Positions 43,701 to 54,037 are shown, counted from the stretch's first letter. The stretch is DNA of 64,000 nucleotides from Meira nashicola (GCA_001600355.1 BCJU01000001.1:393178-457177), one strand, 5' to 3'. Program-made: numbers and translations. The notes: a model not told the origin generated them from the letters alone.

Positions 43701-45542
43701 CATCCCCGCCTTCGCTCGACCTAGTCGATTCATTACTCTCAATAGAGTATAGATTTTTGGCAATCTTTGTTGTTTATAAACGCAGAGGTAAGGTAAGTGT
43801 TTTTAAAGATCCGCTACGGCACCGGTTCAGGCAAGATTTTGGAGGCTAATCAGATCTTTTTTTCTTTCTTCTTGATTTCTTCTGCCGATCTCAATTCGAC
43901 AATCTCATCTCAACAGCATTTCGTCGTTTTGGAATTCCCGATTCAACGATCTGTCAGCGCTTTAGGTCCCGTCGTTCAAGCTTATTAAAAAGTGTGAGTA
44001 TTTGTTTATTGTTTGGCTTCTTTTTTTTGGTTTCGGAAATCGTCAAAAGATTTGCAGAAGGGTGCGTTGTGCTTTGTTGCACCAGGAAGTGGTCGTAACC
44101 AATTTTGTTTGCAATTCAGCAGTATCGGAAGGTCATGAAATACTTCGTTTCGTAGAACAGATGCATTCTACCAAGTTACCGACTTCTTTCGCAAGAACTA
44201 TAATTCGTCCCATATGTGGCACCATTGGAAAATATCTCACTCCGTTGAGCATCAAAGACGACCAATAGGAAGCACATCTGTTTTCAGATATCCAGTGAAG
44301 AGTACTCAATGGCCATCAAAGCCATTTGTTTACTTATCATTCGATACACAATATCCTCTACCTGCGCGCATAATAACAAAGCAGCTCTCAGAACTTTTTT
44401 TTGCGCCTTTGCAAGCCATCTTCCAAAGGCTTGCTTCATTCAACCCCTCTCCAATTGGCTTCGCATGTTTTCTCCTTTTTTCGCGCGCACATGCATCGTA
44501 TGTGTACGCACGGCCCTGGGTGCAACCTCCCACGACTGCTCGAGTACTTGCAAAAAACGCGTTTTTTCCTGCACTAGCGTCAATGTGTTCGAAATTCTAC
44601 GCAGGCATCGTAGCCCCAAAAATGCATGCCTGCCAGGACACTAAAATTCCTCCTTGGGCTGTTTGCAAAACGTGTATTCAAAACACTCAGTACGCGCGCG
44701 CACTTTGAAATCCAAGTCGAAGAAAAAGTCTTTCCGAAAAGCAGCTAATCTGGCTTTTGGCCAAGCCAAGTCTAGCAGCCAAGATTAGGGCCCAATCGCA
44801 GGCGTTCAATGTGCCTGATTACGTGCAATTTCGTTGAATATTCAATGCGCATCCAGATGAAGCGTTTCTAATGGAGGCAAATTAGCGTGGAAATCATTCT
44901 CCGATTTTTGCCTTTCTTTTGGTAACTCTTTACGCCTTGCTTGGACTAGAAACTTGAAATAATTCCAATTGAGGCTTGGCGTCAAATGATGTGCTTTATA
45001 TGCGCGCGCGCTTTCTCCGAGTCTGTCAGACTTCCCTTATCATTGATATCAAAGCATTTGATAGCCTCCGTCTTCTTGCACGTCAATTATCTGCAATTCT
45101 TTTGACAATTTCTATCCGAAAACCAATGAAACAAAAACCTTTTTAATTTCGCGCAACCTTTGCTGACCCATTTTCATTCTTTCCTCCTTCCTTCTCTTCA
45201 CATTTTTGTTCCTTTGATCCGGTCAAATCACTTCACTTCAACTTACGACTACGCCGCTTTTTGTTCTCCGGCGATACGCCTTCCGTCACACTCAAATTGG
45301 CTTCCATTTAACGGTGGCATTGTGCCGATTCTTTCGCCCTCATTTCTTCATTTCGCGCCCTTTCGCCCCTGATTTTCCACTCTTTTTGCCTGTTGATTTT
45401 TTCTACAACCTTCTCATTCTTACACTTAAATAGCTAGACTTCGGCCCATTTTCCCCTTTGCCATCTCCACACTTCTCCTCGAGGTGCTTTTTTTACTCCT
45501 TATCCATAACCCTTTCTTTTGCAAGCATATACCTTCGATACA
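40796..45542. other. 4.7-kb non-coding region upstream of PMA1
   Basis: This is the longest gene-free stretch of the window. Its left end is the promoter of the hydrolase gene and its right end the PMA1 promoter and leader. It contains several TGTACATA motifs (41425, 41607, 41678, 42241), a CT repeat near 42657-42672, and an imperfect hairpin at 44745-44788. Splice-like signals occur at 43795 (GTAAGT) and 43993 (GTGAGT) with a TTTGCAG acceptor near 44057. Short frames (for example 44214-44708 on plus) are Cys/Arg-rich and overlap other frames, so I do not call them genes. A non-coding transcript or a long spliced PMA1 leader is possible. Confidence 0.5.
45160..45542 (+). promoter_or_regulatory. 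Pyrimidine-rich PMA1 promoter/leader
   Basis: The ~380 bp before the PMA1 ATG are strongly C/T-rich on the plus strand (for example CTTTCCTCCTTCCTTCTCTTC at 45178-45198). Such CT blocks usually precede the start site of highly expressed fungal genes. No canonical TATA box is evident. Confidence 0.5.
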
Positions 45543-48467
45543 ATGGCTGATGTCAACGAAAAGGCTGGCGGTGCTCCCTCCAATGCAAACGAGGAGTACA
45601 GCGCTTTGATCGATTTCATTCGCTCTCAAAAGACTAACAGTGGTGATGAAGAAGGCCAAGATGAAACCCACATCGAAAAGAGACGTAACTGGTTGACACC
45701 ATGGAAGGTGACTGAAGTTCGTGTCAACAAGATGGGTGAAATTGAAGAAGTTGCCGCAAAGGTTCCCGCTTCTTGGCTCGAAACCGAGATGACTCGTGGT
45801 ATTTCTGAAGCTGATGTCCAAAAACGTCGTGCAGCTTTCGGTTACAACGAATTGGAAAGCCCAAGTGAAAACTTATTCCTCAAATTCCTCGGTTTCTTCA
45901 AAGGTCCTATTTTGTACGTCATGGAATTGGCAGTCGCTTTGGCTGGTGGTCTTCGTGAATGGATTGATTTCGGTGTTATTATCGGTATTTTAATGTTGAA
46001 CGCTTTCGTCGGTTGGTACCAAGAAAAGCAAGCTGGTGACATTGTTGCTCAATTGAAAGCCGGTATTGCTTTGCGTACTACTGTTGTTCGTGATGGTCAA
46101 GAACATGAAATTGAAGCTCGTGATTTGGTTCCTGGTGATATCGTCGTCGTTGAAGACGGTAAGACAATCCCATGTGATGGTCGCTTGTTGGCTGATTACG
46201 ATGACAAGGATGCCTCAAAGGCAAACGCTATCCGTGAAAAGGCAGAAGCTTCAAAGAGAAATCAATCTGAAGATGACGATGAAGGTATTGACAAAGGACC
46301 AGCAATCATTGCTTGTGATCAATCTGCCATCACTGGTGAATCTTTGGCTGTTGACAAGCACATTGGTGACACTGTTTTCTACACTACCGGTTGCAAGCGC
46401 GGAAAGGCATACGTTTTGGTCACAGACATTGCCAAGCAAACTTTTGTCGGTCGTACCGCTGCTTTGGTCTTGGGTGGTGAAACCAAGGGTCACTTCCAAA
46501 TCGTCATGGACACAATTGGTGCTGCTCTTTTGATTCTCGTCGTCGTTTTCATCTTGATGTTCTGGATCTCTGGTTTCTTCCGTAACACTGGTATCGCCGA
46601 ACCAAAGGACAACAACTTGCTCATTTACACATTGATCTTCCTCGTTATCGGTGTCCCAGTCGGTCTTCCATGTGTTACAACCACAACCATGGCTGTCGGT
46701 GCTGCTTACTTGGCCAAACGTCAAGCAATTGTTCAAAAATTGACTGCTATTGAATCTTTGGCTGGTGTTGATATTTTGTGCTCTGACAAGACCGGTACTT
46801 TGACTGCCAACAAACTTTCCATCCACGAACCCTTCACATCCGAAGGTGTTGACGTCAACTACATGATGGCTGTCGCTGCTTTGGCTTCTTCTCACAACGT
46901 TAAATCTCTTGACCCTATCGACAAGGTTACCATCTCTACACTCAAGGACTACCCAGCTGCAATTGAAGAGCTTGGTACAGGCTGGACTACACACAAATTC
47001 ACACCATTCGACCCTGTCTCCAAACGTATTACCGCTGAAGTTGAAAAGGATGGCAAGCAATACACTGCTGCTAAGGGTGCTCCAAATGCAATCTTGAAAT
47101 TGTGCAACCCTGACAAAGAAACTGCTGAACAATACCGTAAGGTTGCAGGTGACTTTGCCTCCCGTGGTTTCCGTTCTCTTGGTGTTGCAATCAACGATGG
47201 TCAATGGAAATTGCTCGGTTTGTTGCCCATGTTTGACCCTCCACGTTCAGACACTGCTGCTACCATTGCTGAAGCTCAATCTCTCGGTGTTGGTGTTAAA
47301 ATGCTTACTGGTGATGCCGTCGCAATTGCAAAGGAAACATGTAAGATGCTTGCTTTGGGTACAAAGGTTTACGACTCTCAACGTTTGATTGGATCTGGAG
47401 GTATGACTGGTTCAGCCATTCACGACTTCGTTGAAGCTGCTGATGGTTTCGCTGAAGTTTTCCCTGAACACAAGTACCAAGTCGTCGAAATGTTACAACA
47501 CCGTGGACACTTGACTGCCATGACTGGTGATGGTGTTAACGATGCTCCTTCCCTAAAAAAGGCTGATTGTGGTATTGCTGTCGAAGGTGCTTCTGATGCT
47601 GCTCGTTCTGCTGCTGATGTCGTCTTCTTGGATGAAGGTTTGTCTACCATCATTACTTCCATCAAGGTTGCTCGTCAAATTTTCCACCGTATGAAGGCTT
47701 ACATTCAATACCGTATCTCTTTGTGTCTCCATTTGGAAGTCTACTTGGTTTTGTCAATCATCATCTTGGACGAAGTTATCCGTGCTGATTTGATCGTTTT
47801 CATCGCTTTGTTCGCTGATTTGGCCACCATTGCTATCGCTTACGACAATGCTCCTCACGCTCGTGCTCCCGTCGAATGGCAATTGCCCAAGATTTGGATC
47901 ATTTCTACCATTTTGGGTTTACTCTTGGCAGGTGGTACATGGATCTTGCGTGGTACTTTGTTCTTGCACAACGGTGGTGTTATTCAAAACTTCGGAAACA
48001 CACAAGAAATCTTGTTCTTGGAAGTCTCTTTGACCGAAAACTGGCTCATTTTCGTTACCCGTCTTGGTGGTGGTGAATCTGATATCACCTTGCCATCTTG
48101 GCAATTGGTCGGTGCAGTTTTGGCTGTCGATGCTATCTCCACAATCTTCTGTTTGTTCGGTTGGTTATCCGGTGCACCAAACCGCAACCCAATCACTGCT
48201 CCTCACGGTGGATGGACCGATATCGTTACCGTTGTCCGTGTTTGGGCATACTCTTTGGGTGTCACCATTGTCATTGCTCTTGTCTACTATGTTTTGTCAA
48301 GATGGTCATGGCTCGACAAATTCGGACGTCGCACAATCGGACAAAAGAACGAATTGTTGGAAGACTTCTTCACCAACTTGCAAAGACTTACAATCGTTCA
48401 CGAAAAGGATGCAGATGGAGGCGATTTGTACGCATTCCAAACTCGTTTGGATGTTGAAGATGATTAG
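45543..48467 (+). CDS. PMA1: Plasma-membrane H+-ATPase (P3A-type)
   Basis: A 974-residue proton pump that energises the plasma membrane. Signatures in order: LKFLGFFKGPILYVMELAVALAGGLREWIDFGVI (first two membrane helices), TGES (dephosphorylation motif), IGVPVGLP in helix 4, CSDKTGT with phosphorylated Asp415, KGAP (nucleotide binding), MLTGD, and TGDGVNDAPSLKKADCGIAV. Helix 6 holds FADLATIAIAYDNAP. A C-terminal ~40-residue regulatory tail ends in DVEDD. A stretch of acidic/Lys-rich residues (KRNQSEDDDEGIDKG) sits inside the actuator domain. The ATG at 45543 follows ATACA; an upstream TTG in the same frame is not needed. Codon use is extremely biased (GGT, GCT, TTG, AAG), as expected for one of the most abundant membrane proteins. 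Confidence 0.97.
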   Translation: MADVNEKAGGAPSNANEEYSALIDFIRSQKTNSGDEEGQDETHIEKRRNWLTPWKVTEVRVNKMGEIEEVAAKVPASWLETEMTRGISEADVQKRRAAFGYNELESPSENLFLKFLGFFKGPILYVMELAVALAGGLREWIDFGVIIGILMLNAFVGWYQEKQAGDIVAQLKAGIALRTTVVRDGQEHEIEARDLVPGDIVVVEDGKTIPCDGRLLADYDDKDASKANAIREKAEASKRNQSEDDDEGIDKGPAIIACDQSAITGESLAVDKHIGDTVFYTTGCKRGKAYVLVTDIAKQTFVGRTAALVLGGETKGHFQIVMDTIGAALLILVVVFILMFWISGFFRNTGIAEPKDNNLLIYTLIFLVIGVPVGLPCVTTTTMAVGAAYLAKRQAIVQKLTAIESLAGVDILCSDKTGTLTANKLSIHEPFTSEGVDVNYMMAVAALASSHNVKSLDPIDKVTISTLKDYPAAIEELGTGWTTHKFTPFDPVSKRITAEVEKDGKQYTAAKGAPNAILKLCNPDKETAEQYRKVAGDFASRGFRSLGVAINDGQWKLLGLLPMFDPPRSDTAATIAEAQSLGVGVKMLTGDAVAIAKETCKMLALGTKVYDSQRLIGSGGMTGSAIHDFVEAADGFAEVFPEHKYQVVEMLQHRGHLTAMTGDGVNDAPSLKKADCGIAVEGASDAARSAADVVFLDEGLSTIITSIKVARQIFHRMKAYIQYRISLCLHLEVYLVLSIIILDEVIRADLIVFIALFADLATIAIAYDNAPHARAPVEWQLPKIWIISTILGLLLAGGTWILRGTLFLHNGGVIQNFGNTQEILFLEVSLTENWLIFVTRLGGGESDITLPSWQLVGAVLAVDAISTIFCLFGWLSGAPNRNPITAPHGGWTDIVTVVRVWAYSLGVTIVIALVYYVLSRWSWLDKFGRRTIGQKNELLEDFFTNLQRLTIVHEKDADGGDLYAFQTRLDVEDD

Positions 48468-49029
48468 ATTATTCTTTCATCAAATCACTAAAAAACTATT
48501 TCCCTTTCGCTTTTCGTATTCTTGCAACAATAAACAACCCAATATATACACGCCTTGAACACTATCAAGGTCAAACCGTTTCGTCATATTCTTATCTCAC
48601 ACACACACACACACATTCTCTAGTACAACATATCCTCCGCACAGAAATGCTCTTTATCTCATTTTTGTTTATCATACAATGATGCGCGTATACGATTTCT
48701 TTTAATACCTTTTTGCGTTTCTGTTTTATTATTGAGAGAGTGATGATGTCTAAGGAATGGTGAGTACGTTTTCAGAAACAAAAGTTGAAGGTGGTGTGAA
48801 TGAAACACGATGATCTGCCGCGCCCCTTAATTGCATCTAGAATAGTATACATTCGATAGTTTCTAGTTTCAAGCAATGACGCGAATAAATGCATCTCGCA
48901 CACACACACGCAGTCTAGTGTAAAAGTGGAGAAGGGAACTCTTTAATTTCCGCAAAAGTAACCCTTTCTCAAGACTATCATCATATTTGCTTGTATGGTA
49001 ATCAGACTTGCTTCAAGGCATAACCAAAG
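48468..49029. other. Intergenic region between PMA1 and the DUF4112 fusion gene
   Basis: This 562-bp gap has the PMA1 3' region, a CA dinucleotide repeat at 48598-48615 and a second short CACACACA run near 48899. No gene or promoter motif stands out. Confidence 0.5.
48598..48615. repeat. CA dinucleotide microsatellite
   Basis: Nine CA units lie in the 3' flank of PMA1. Confidence 0.85.
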
Positions 49030-50898
49030 ATGGGATTAATTGGTTTTTTGTTAAATCCGGTACGTTACGTACTTGGACAAACGATGAGAGATGTTTTCGA
49101 ACCAGAAGTAAGAACGAATCCGATCATCGTTCATGCAGAAGCACAATCGGATGATGTTGGAACGAGTGGAGGTGGTGTTGGACAAAAGCATGATGGAACG
49201 GCTCCTGTTAATAATAGAGGAAATGGATTTAGACCGGCAAAAGAAGCGAAACAAGGCTTTAAACCTCAATATGTGGTACCATTAAGAAAGCCAAGGAATG
49301 ATATTGAAGCACAAAGGTTATACAATCATATTCGTACTTTAGCTTATTATTTGGATGCTATTCCATTTTTGGGTAGAAGATTGCCATTCAACATCGGTGT
49401 AGATTCAATCATAGGTTTGATACCTGGTGTAGGTGATTATATCGGTTTAGTACTTTCCACGTATGCACTTGTTTTATGCATCCTATTCGGTTTACCGATC
49501 ACATTATTGGCTATGATGATATTCAACATCGTTCTTGACTGCTTCCTTGGTCTCATTCCATTATTGGGAGATGCACTTGATGTAGCTTTTAAAGCAAATC
49601 TACGTAATCTTCGATTGTTAGAGGATCATTTGATCAGCAATGATGGCAAATGTGGAGCAGGTCATTTTAACCTCATCTTCCCACCTTCAAATGAATTTAT
49701 GCCGAAGAATGGACCTCAAGAAATGTTTGTTGCTTCGAATGGAAATATTTCAGCTTCAGGCAAGCAATCGGGTCAATCTGTACGCAGAAAAGCGGCAAAT
49801 GGAGAAGGATCTTCAATTGCATTACCTGACGGTACGCGAAAGCAAAATTGGACTTGGACAGATGGCGATGCACCAAAATTACCAGGAGGAAGTCAAATTA
49901 ACTCTCAATTTAATACAGAATCTACGACGGATTTTTGTAAAGGGACGATGGAAGATAGAACTGAAGGTGAATATGATCAAAGAAGAAATTTTGATTCAAA
50001 ACAAATTTCTGCTTGGTCAGTAGCCGTCGTCCCAACTGAAATATTCACAACAATTTTATTTACGCCAAATGGAATTTCTATTGCGCAAATGTGTGCTCCT
50101 CTTTTACGATGGATCAATAGAACAAAAATGTTTGATCAATCTTTGGATGGAGGTAATGAATTCCCATTATGGAATCGTCATATGAATCGTTTGAAAAAAT
50201 CAACGGAAAAGATGCGCGAAAGCAATCCGGATAGTTGGAAGGTTTATCCATTTGATGAAAGCAAGATCAGAGACAAGATTCAGGAACATTTGAAAAAAGT
50301 TGGCACAGCATCTTCAAGACGAATGCGAGTCGCTATCACCAATACTGGCGAAATTTTGATCACATCTTTCCCTATCTCAAAAACACTCGAGACAGGTGAA
50401 TTAAAGCAGGTTCGTATAGACCCAATTGCTATCCCAATTGATCATTTGAAAGAGAACGAATGGATGACTTTATGCCTAAAGACGGGATATAGAGCCATGT
50501 ATGATAATGCTCGCAATCGTGTATACGCAACTCTTGGGATGAATGGAGTTGACCAAGAAGGAGGAGATGAGAAGCCTTGCTTTGACGTTTTACTGCAAGG
50601 ACAATTATCTGACGAGAAAAGAATTTTCACTGAAAGTTCAATTGCGAATATTATCATCGTCTTAAATCCTGGGGATGGAAATGCTCAGGCTATCACACCT
50701 GCTCTTCGCACTAAAGATGAGAATAAACAAATTCCACTTTTAGCAGGTCTTATGCGTCAAGAATTGCTAGATAAAGGCTTAATAAAAGAGTCAATCATTT
50801 CTGTCGAACGAACAAAGCAGCTCGTTCAATCCGGTCAAGCTACACTATTTCTCTGTAATGCTCTTCGCGGAACAATACCTGTAGAATTGATAGACTAA
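49030..50898 (+). CDS. Fusion protein: DUF4112 membrane domain plus aminodeoxychorismate-lyase-like PLP domain
   Basis: A single 622-residue frame with two unrelated parts. Residues ~95-205 form a DUF4112 domain: YNHIRTLAYYLDAIPFLG, then hydrophobic segments LIPGVGDYIGLVLSTYALV and LLAMMIFNIVLDCFLGLIPLLGDALD. A ~120-residue polar linker follows. From about residue 340 the sequence resembles class IV PLP enzymes of the Abz2/4-amino-4-deoxychorismate lyase type: EIFTTILFTPNG, FPLWNRHMNRLKKS, CLKTGYRAMYDNARNR (presumptive PLP Lys484), FDVLLQG, TESSIANIII, PLLAGLMRQELLDKGLI and LFLCNALRGTIPVEL. Aminodeoxychorismate lyase makes p-aminobenzoate for folate. No stop or clear splice pair separates the halves. 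The gene converges on the MFS gene with a 96-bp gap. Confidence 0.75.
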   Translation: MGLIGFLLNPVRYVLGQTMRDVFEPEVRTNPIIVHAEAQSDDVGTSGGGVGQKHDGTAPVNNRGNGFRPAKEAKQGFKPQYVVPLRKPRNDIEAQRLYNHIRTLAYYLDAIPFLGRRLPFNIGVDSIIGLIPGVGDYIGLVLSTYALVLCILFGLPITLLAMMIFNIVLDCFLGLIPLLGDALDVAFKANLRNLRLLEDHLISNDGKCGAGHFNLIFPPSNEFMPKNGPQEMFVASNGNISASGKQSGQSVRRKAANGEGSSIALPDGTRKQNWTWTDGDAPKLPGGSQINSQFNTESTTDFCKGTMEDRTEGEYDQRRNFDSKQISAWSVAVVPTEIFTTILFTPNGISIAQMCAPLLRWINRTKMFDQSLDGGNEFPLWNRHMNRLKKSTEKMRESNPDSWKVYPFDESKIRDKIQEHLKKVGTASSRRMRVAITNTGEILITSFPISKTLETGELKQVRIDPIAIPIDHLKENEWMTLCLKTGYRAMYDNARNRVYATLGMNGVDQEGGDEKPCFDVLLQGQLSDEKRIFTESSIANIIIVLNPGDGNAQAITPALRTKDENKQIPLLAGLMRQELLDKGLIKESIISVERTKQLVQSGQATLFLCNALRGTIPVELID

Positions 50899-50979
50899 TG
50901 AAACATTGTTATTGCTTGTGCGATTGTTTTTAATGTACATGGTGTGAATTTTGACAAAAGATATGCCTATTTTCCCTTT

Positions 50980-50998
50980 CATTCATTCATTCATTCAG
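50980..50998. repeat. ATTC microsatellite overlapping a stop codon
   Basis: Four ATTC units overlap the stop codon region (50995) of the minus-strand MFS transporter gene, so the repeat spans the end of the CDS. Confidence 0.7.
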
Positions 50999-53106
50999 TC
51001 TTGATCGGTATCACCCAATAATGGATCCGATTCTTTCGATCTTCTATCTCGATCCGATTTTAATCTTGGATCGGTAACAAAACGCAAAGAACGACCTATC
51101 TCTCCGCTACTACGACCTCTTATCATGGCAGAGCCTACTTGTTCCTGAACTCTTGATGAATTCAAAGATTCTGTTGGACTTTCAATCGCTTCATCTTGAT
51201 CAGGCAAAAGAGTTGAGGATATACGTGAACGTGAAGGTGCTCGTCGAACGCTATTGCCAGACCGTAAAGATCCCATACTCTTTGTCGTTCTCCCTAAACC
51301 ACGACGGTGATGAGCAGTATTCGTTTGTAAACTTCCACTTGTTGATCTTTGAGATCGATGTTCAGATCCTTGTGGATGGGAACCACTTATACTACGGCTA
51401 TGATGGTGATGGTGATGATGCAAAACGTCAGGTAATTCACCATCTGGGATTGCTAATCCGAAAAAGATTGCTGGCACGAGAATCAAAGCGGCCATTATGC
51501 AAAGCTTGTGCATAATTTGTACCCATGCTTCAATGATTGCTTCTCGAGTATCAGTACCCATCGGATAAGAGAGAGCTGCTGGTAAACTTCCAGCAATCAG
51601 ATAAATTTCATCTTTGCTCATATTTGGCAATCTACTGGCTAATGCATTGGGCAAATCACTTGAATATACCAAGCCAGCCAAAGCGGATCCGATTGCGGCA
51701 CCACATTCGGTCATCAACAGTTCAATAGCAGTCACGATTGCAACATCAGAATGTCGAACGACACATTGAACAGCAACTTGCATAGTGATTGCAACCGATC
51801 CACCACCTATTCCTTGCAATAGTTGACACATGACCAAAAGTGCTGTAGGTGAACCGACAGATCTATAACGTACCATCATCGCTACTCCTACCAAACGAAC
51901 GATGATACCGACAACGAGTAAAGTCTTGTACCTCCTTGTGGCAGCCATGGCCCAGCCAACCAAAATACCCGTCAAAGTGGATGTAACATTCTGTGTTGAT
52001 GCAAAATATCCTGTTCTTGTTTGATCCCATCCTTTCAAAACTTGAATGAAAGAGCTCAAAAATGTCCAGCTTAGATAGAAGCTGCAGAAATCCAAGACTC
52101 CAACGATGCAAATGCAAACGACTGATAGATTGGTTAAAAATCGATAGGGCAAAATTGGATTCTTTGCAAATCCTTCCCAAATCAAGAACAATGCAATCAC
52201 TAAAGCGCTACCCATTAACATCTGTTGCGGAGAAATAGTGATTGCGGCTCCTTTACCAAACTCTGACATTGGAACAAGCATCAATGCAAACCCTACACTG
52301 AACAAGATCAGACCGATTGCATCGATTTCGTTGCTTAATTCGTGCAGAGCAGGCAAGCACCACCGGCTCTTGATCGGATTGCGTGTCATCAAACCGGCCA
52401 ACTTTGCTCGACGTTGTCCTACGAAGAGAGTTATCAGCAGAGGAGATGCCGCCAAAGGTACAACGAATGTCCATAGCAGGAAGCCAAATCTCCAATCTTT
52501 GTTGACCAAAACGGCATTTGCCAAAGGACCTGCGACAGCGAAATTGATCAGGTAAGGAAGATTAACTATCCCGATAATTAGTCCACGCCATTTAGCTGTT
52601 GTAGAATCGGCAATGATGATCGATTGTAAGACTTGCAGACCGGTTGTACCTGTTGACTGTAATCCGATTCCTCCGATCAATTGATTCAAAGAAGGTGCTT
52701 TTGCGACAAACAAGTAACCACAAACATACAAGATCAAGCTAAAAGCATAAGCTTCTGCTCTACCAAAAACGTCTGAAAGTTTTGCAATTGGTGGCTTAGC
52801 GATTGCAAAGCATAATTGTTGAACGATTGCGATTGTACTGAAAGAAGCCAAAGAACCAAATTCGCTACAAGCAAAATTGAGATAAAGATAAGAAGTGTTT
52901 GCATCCAAAGATGTTACATAGGCAATGCAAAATATTGCTGCATAAATCAAGATGTACGATCTCCTTTTCTTTCGCCATAAAGCGGCTTGTTGAGCTGTTA
53001 ACGCTTCTGCTGATTGTCCAGGTGATCGGCTTATCTCCGAAGGAACAAGAGATCCTCTATTGAAAGATTGAAGTCCTGCTTCGACATCATCGTTTGTGGT
53101 TGCCAT
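50995..53106 (-). CDS. MFS siderophore-iron transporter (Sit/Arn family) with C-terminal His tract
   Basis: A 703-residue, ~14-helix transporter. Family signatures are YVTSLDANTSYLY in helix 1, AIAKPPIAKLSDVFGRAEAY in the loop after helix 2, QSIIIADSTTAKWRG in helix 4, and LPYRFLTN. These match the fungal siderophore/H+ symporter group, which imports ferric siderophores. The cytosolic C-terminus of ~125 residues is Ser/Arg-rich and starts with VLHHHHHHHSRS, a run of seven His that could bind metal. The start ATG at 53106 is the first Met. A GATA-type site for iron repression may lie upstream (53703-53710). The transported siderophore is unknown; heme or other cargo is possible. Confidence 0.88.
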   Translation of the reverse strand: MATTNDDVEAGLQSFNRGSLVPSEISRSPGQSAEALTAQQAALWRKKRRSYILIYAAIFCIAYVTSLDANTSYLYLNFACSEFGSLASFSTIAIVQQLCFAIAKPPIAKLSDVFGRAEAYAFSLILYVCGYLFVAKAPSLNQLIGGIGLQSTGTTGLQVLQSIIIADSTTAKWRGLIIGIVNLPYLINFAVAGPLANAVLVNKDWRFGFLLWTFVVPLAASPLLITLFVGQRRAKLAGLMTRNPIKSRWCLPALHELSNEIDAIGLILFSVGFALMLVPMSEFGKGAAITISPQQMLMGSALVIALFLIWEGFAKNPILPYRFLTNLSVVCICIVGVLDFCSFYLSWTFLSSFIQVLKGWDQTRTGYFASTQNVTSTLTGILVGWAMAATRRYKTLLVVGIIVRLVGVAMMVRYRSVGSPTALLVMCQLLQGIGGGSVAITMQVAVQCVVRHSDVAIVTAIELLMTECGAAIGSALAGLVYSSDLPNALASRLPNMSKDEIYLIAGSLPAALSYPMGTDTREAIIEAWVQIMHKLCIMAALILVPAIFFGLAIPDGELPDVLHHHHHHHSRSISGSHPQGSEHRSQRSTSGSLQTNTAHHRRGLGRTTKSMGSLRSGNSVRRAPSRSRISSTLLPDQDEAIESPTESLNSSRVQEQVGSAMIRGRSSGEIGRSLRFVTDPRLKSDRDRRSKESDPLLGDTDQD

Positions 53107-54037
53107 GATTAGAAGGTTGTTGGCCGAGATTGCTTGGATGCGGGCTCGAGTGGCCGATTATCAAAACTCAGCACGTATTTCTTTAAGACAAGTTAGAGAT
53201 TAGTAATGCGTGCGCTTAGATCATGCTAAAGGTTGTACAGAGATGTTCATCTTTTTGTATAATTCGTTTTTGATCGTCAATTGGTTCGTAAAGAGGGAGA
53301 GAGAAATTTGTTTTTGTTTGTTTATCTTACCGCACAAGATGATGGAAGTGATGAGATCAACGTTTTCTTTTCAGCCCACAAATAAAACGCCAATAATTAT
53401 CATCCGTAAAGAGAACGCCGGCCGTAAAATGTAGGAAAAAAGGAGGAATGAATAAATAGTATCATGCATGCATAACGCTTTGGACCTTACACGATAGTCT
53501 ACTTCTTACTGTCTGTGCAATTGGGGGCCCAAAAAAAAGGAAAAAGGTGGAGATCTGCTTAGGCACGCCCAAGAACGTACGCAGATCCAAACAGTAGTCT
53601 AGCAGTCTACACTAGCACCCTCGTCTTCGTGATTGTGCGTGGAAAAGCACGTGTATTAAAAACAGACACTTTTTTAGCTTTTTACTGATCTGATCAGAGG
53701 GGTATCTGATCAAAAAAGCCGAGGGCCTACGCGTTACAAAATGTTGAAAAAAGTGGAAATCTTCTTTTTAATCAATCTTTCTTTGTTAACACGAGCTGTG
53801 CGAGGAGACGGCTATTCGTTCATTTCTTTTTACGGTCATGCCTGTCCCTCGAATTCACTTCCGAGTGATAATTTTACACAGCTTAGAATGAATACGTTTA
53901 TTCTTATGTGCACCCCTTGAGTGAGCCTTAACCATTATCTTCCTACAGGCTAGGCTCAATTAGGGTTTGTGCTACAATTCAAAACAATATTATAGAGGAA
54001 ATTTGATTCAATTATGAAAAATGTTGTTTATCGAATT
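53107..54037. other. Upstream region of the siderophore-transporter gene
   Basis: This 931-bp region holds the transporter promoter and the 3' end of the GH39-like gene. A TATCTGAT sequence at 53703-53710 reads ATCAGATA in the gene's sense direction, close to the ATCWGATAA site of fungal iron GATA repressors. A second related GATCTGATC lies just upstream. Poly-A and a GGGGGCCC stretch are near 53522. No gene is seen. Confidence 0.45.

Noticed and set aside
44214..44708. A 164-residue plus-strand open frame before PMA1
   Set aside because: It is Cys/Arg/Ala-mixed without a domain, overlaps other frames of similar length, and lacks the codon bias of real genes nearby.
44745..44788. Imperfect hairpin CTAATCT...AGATTAG with an inner GGCTT/AAGCC stem, considered as a U2 snRNA fragment because of GGCTTTTGGCC
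   Set aside because: The U2 5' consensus is not matched beyond that short string, and no branch-recognition or Sm-site sequence follows.
40796..45542. A tRNA or 5S rRNA gene in the long gap
   Set aside because: No A-box/B-box pair with the right spacing was found by eye on either strand.
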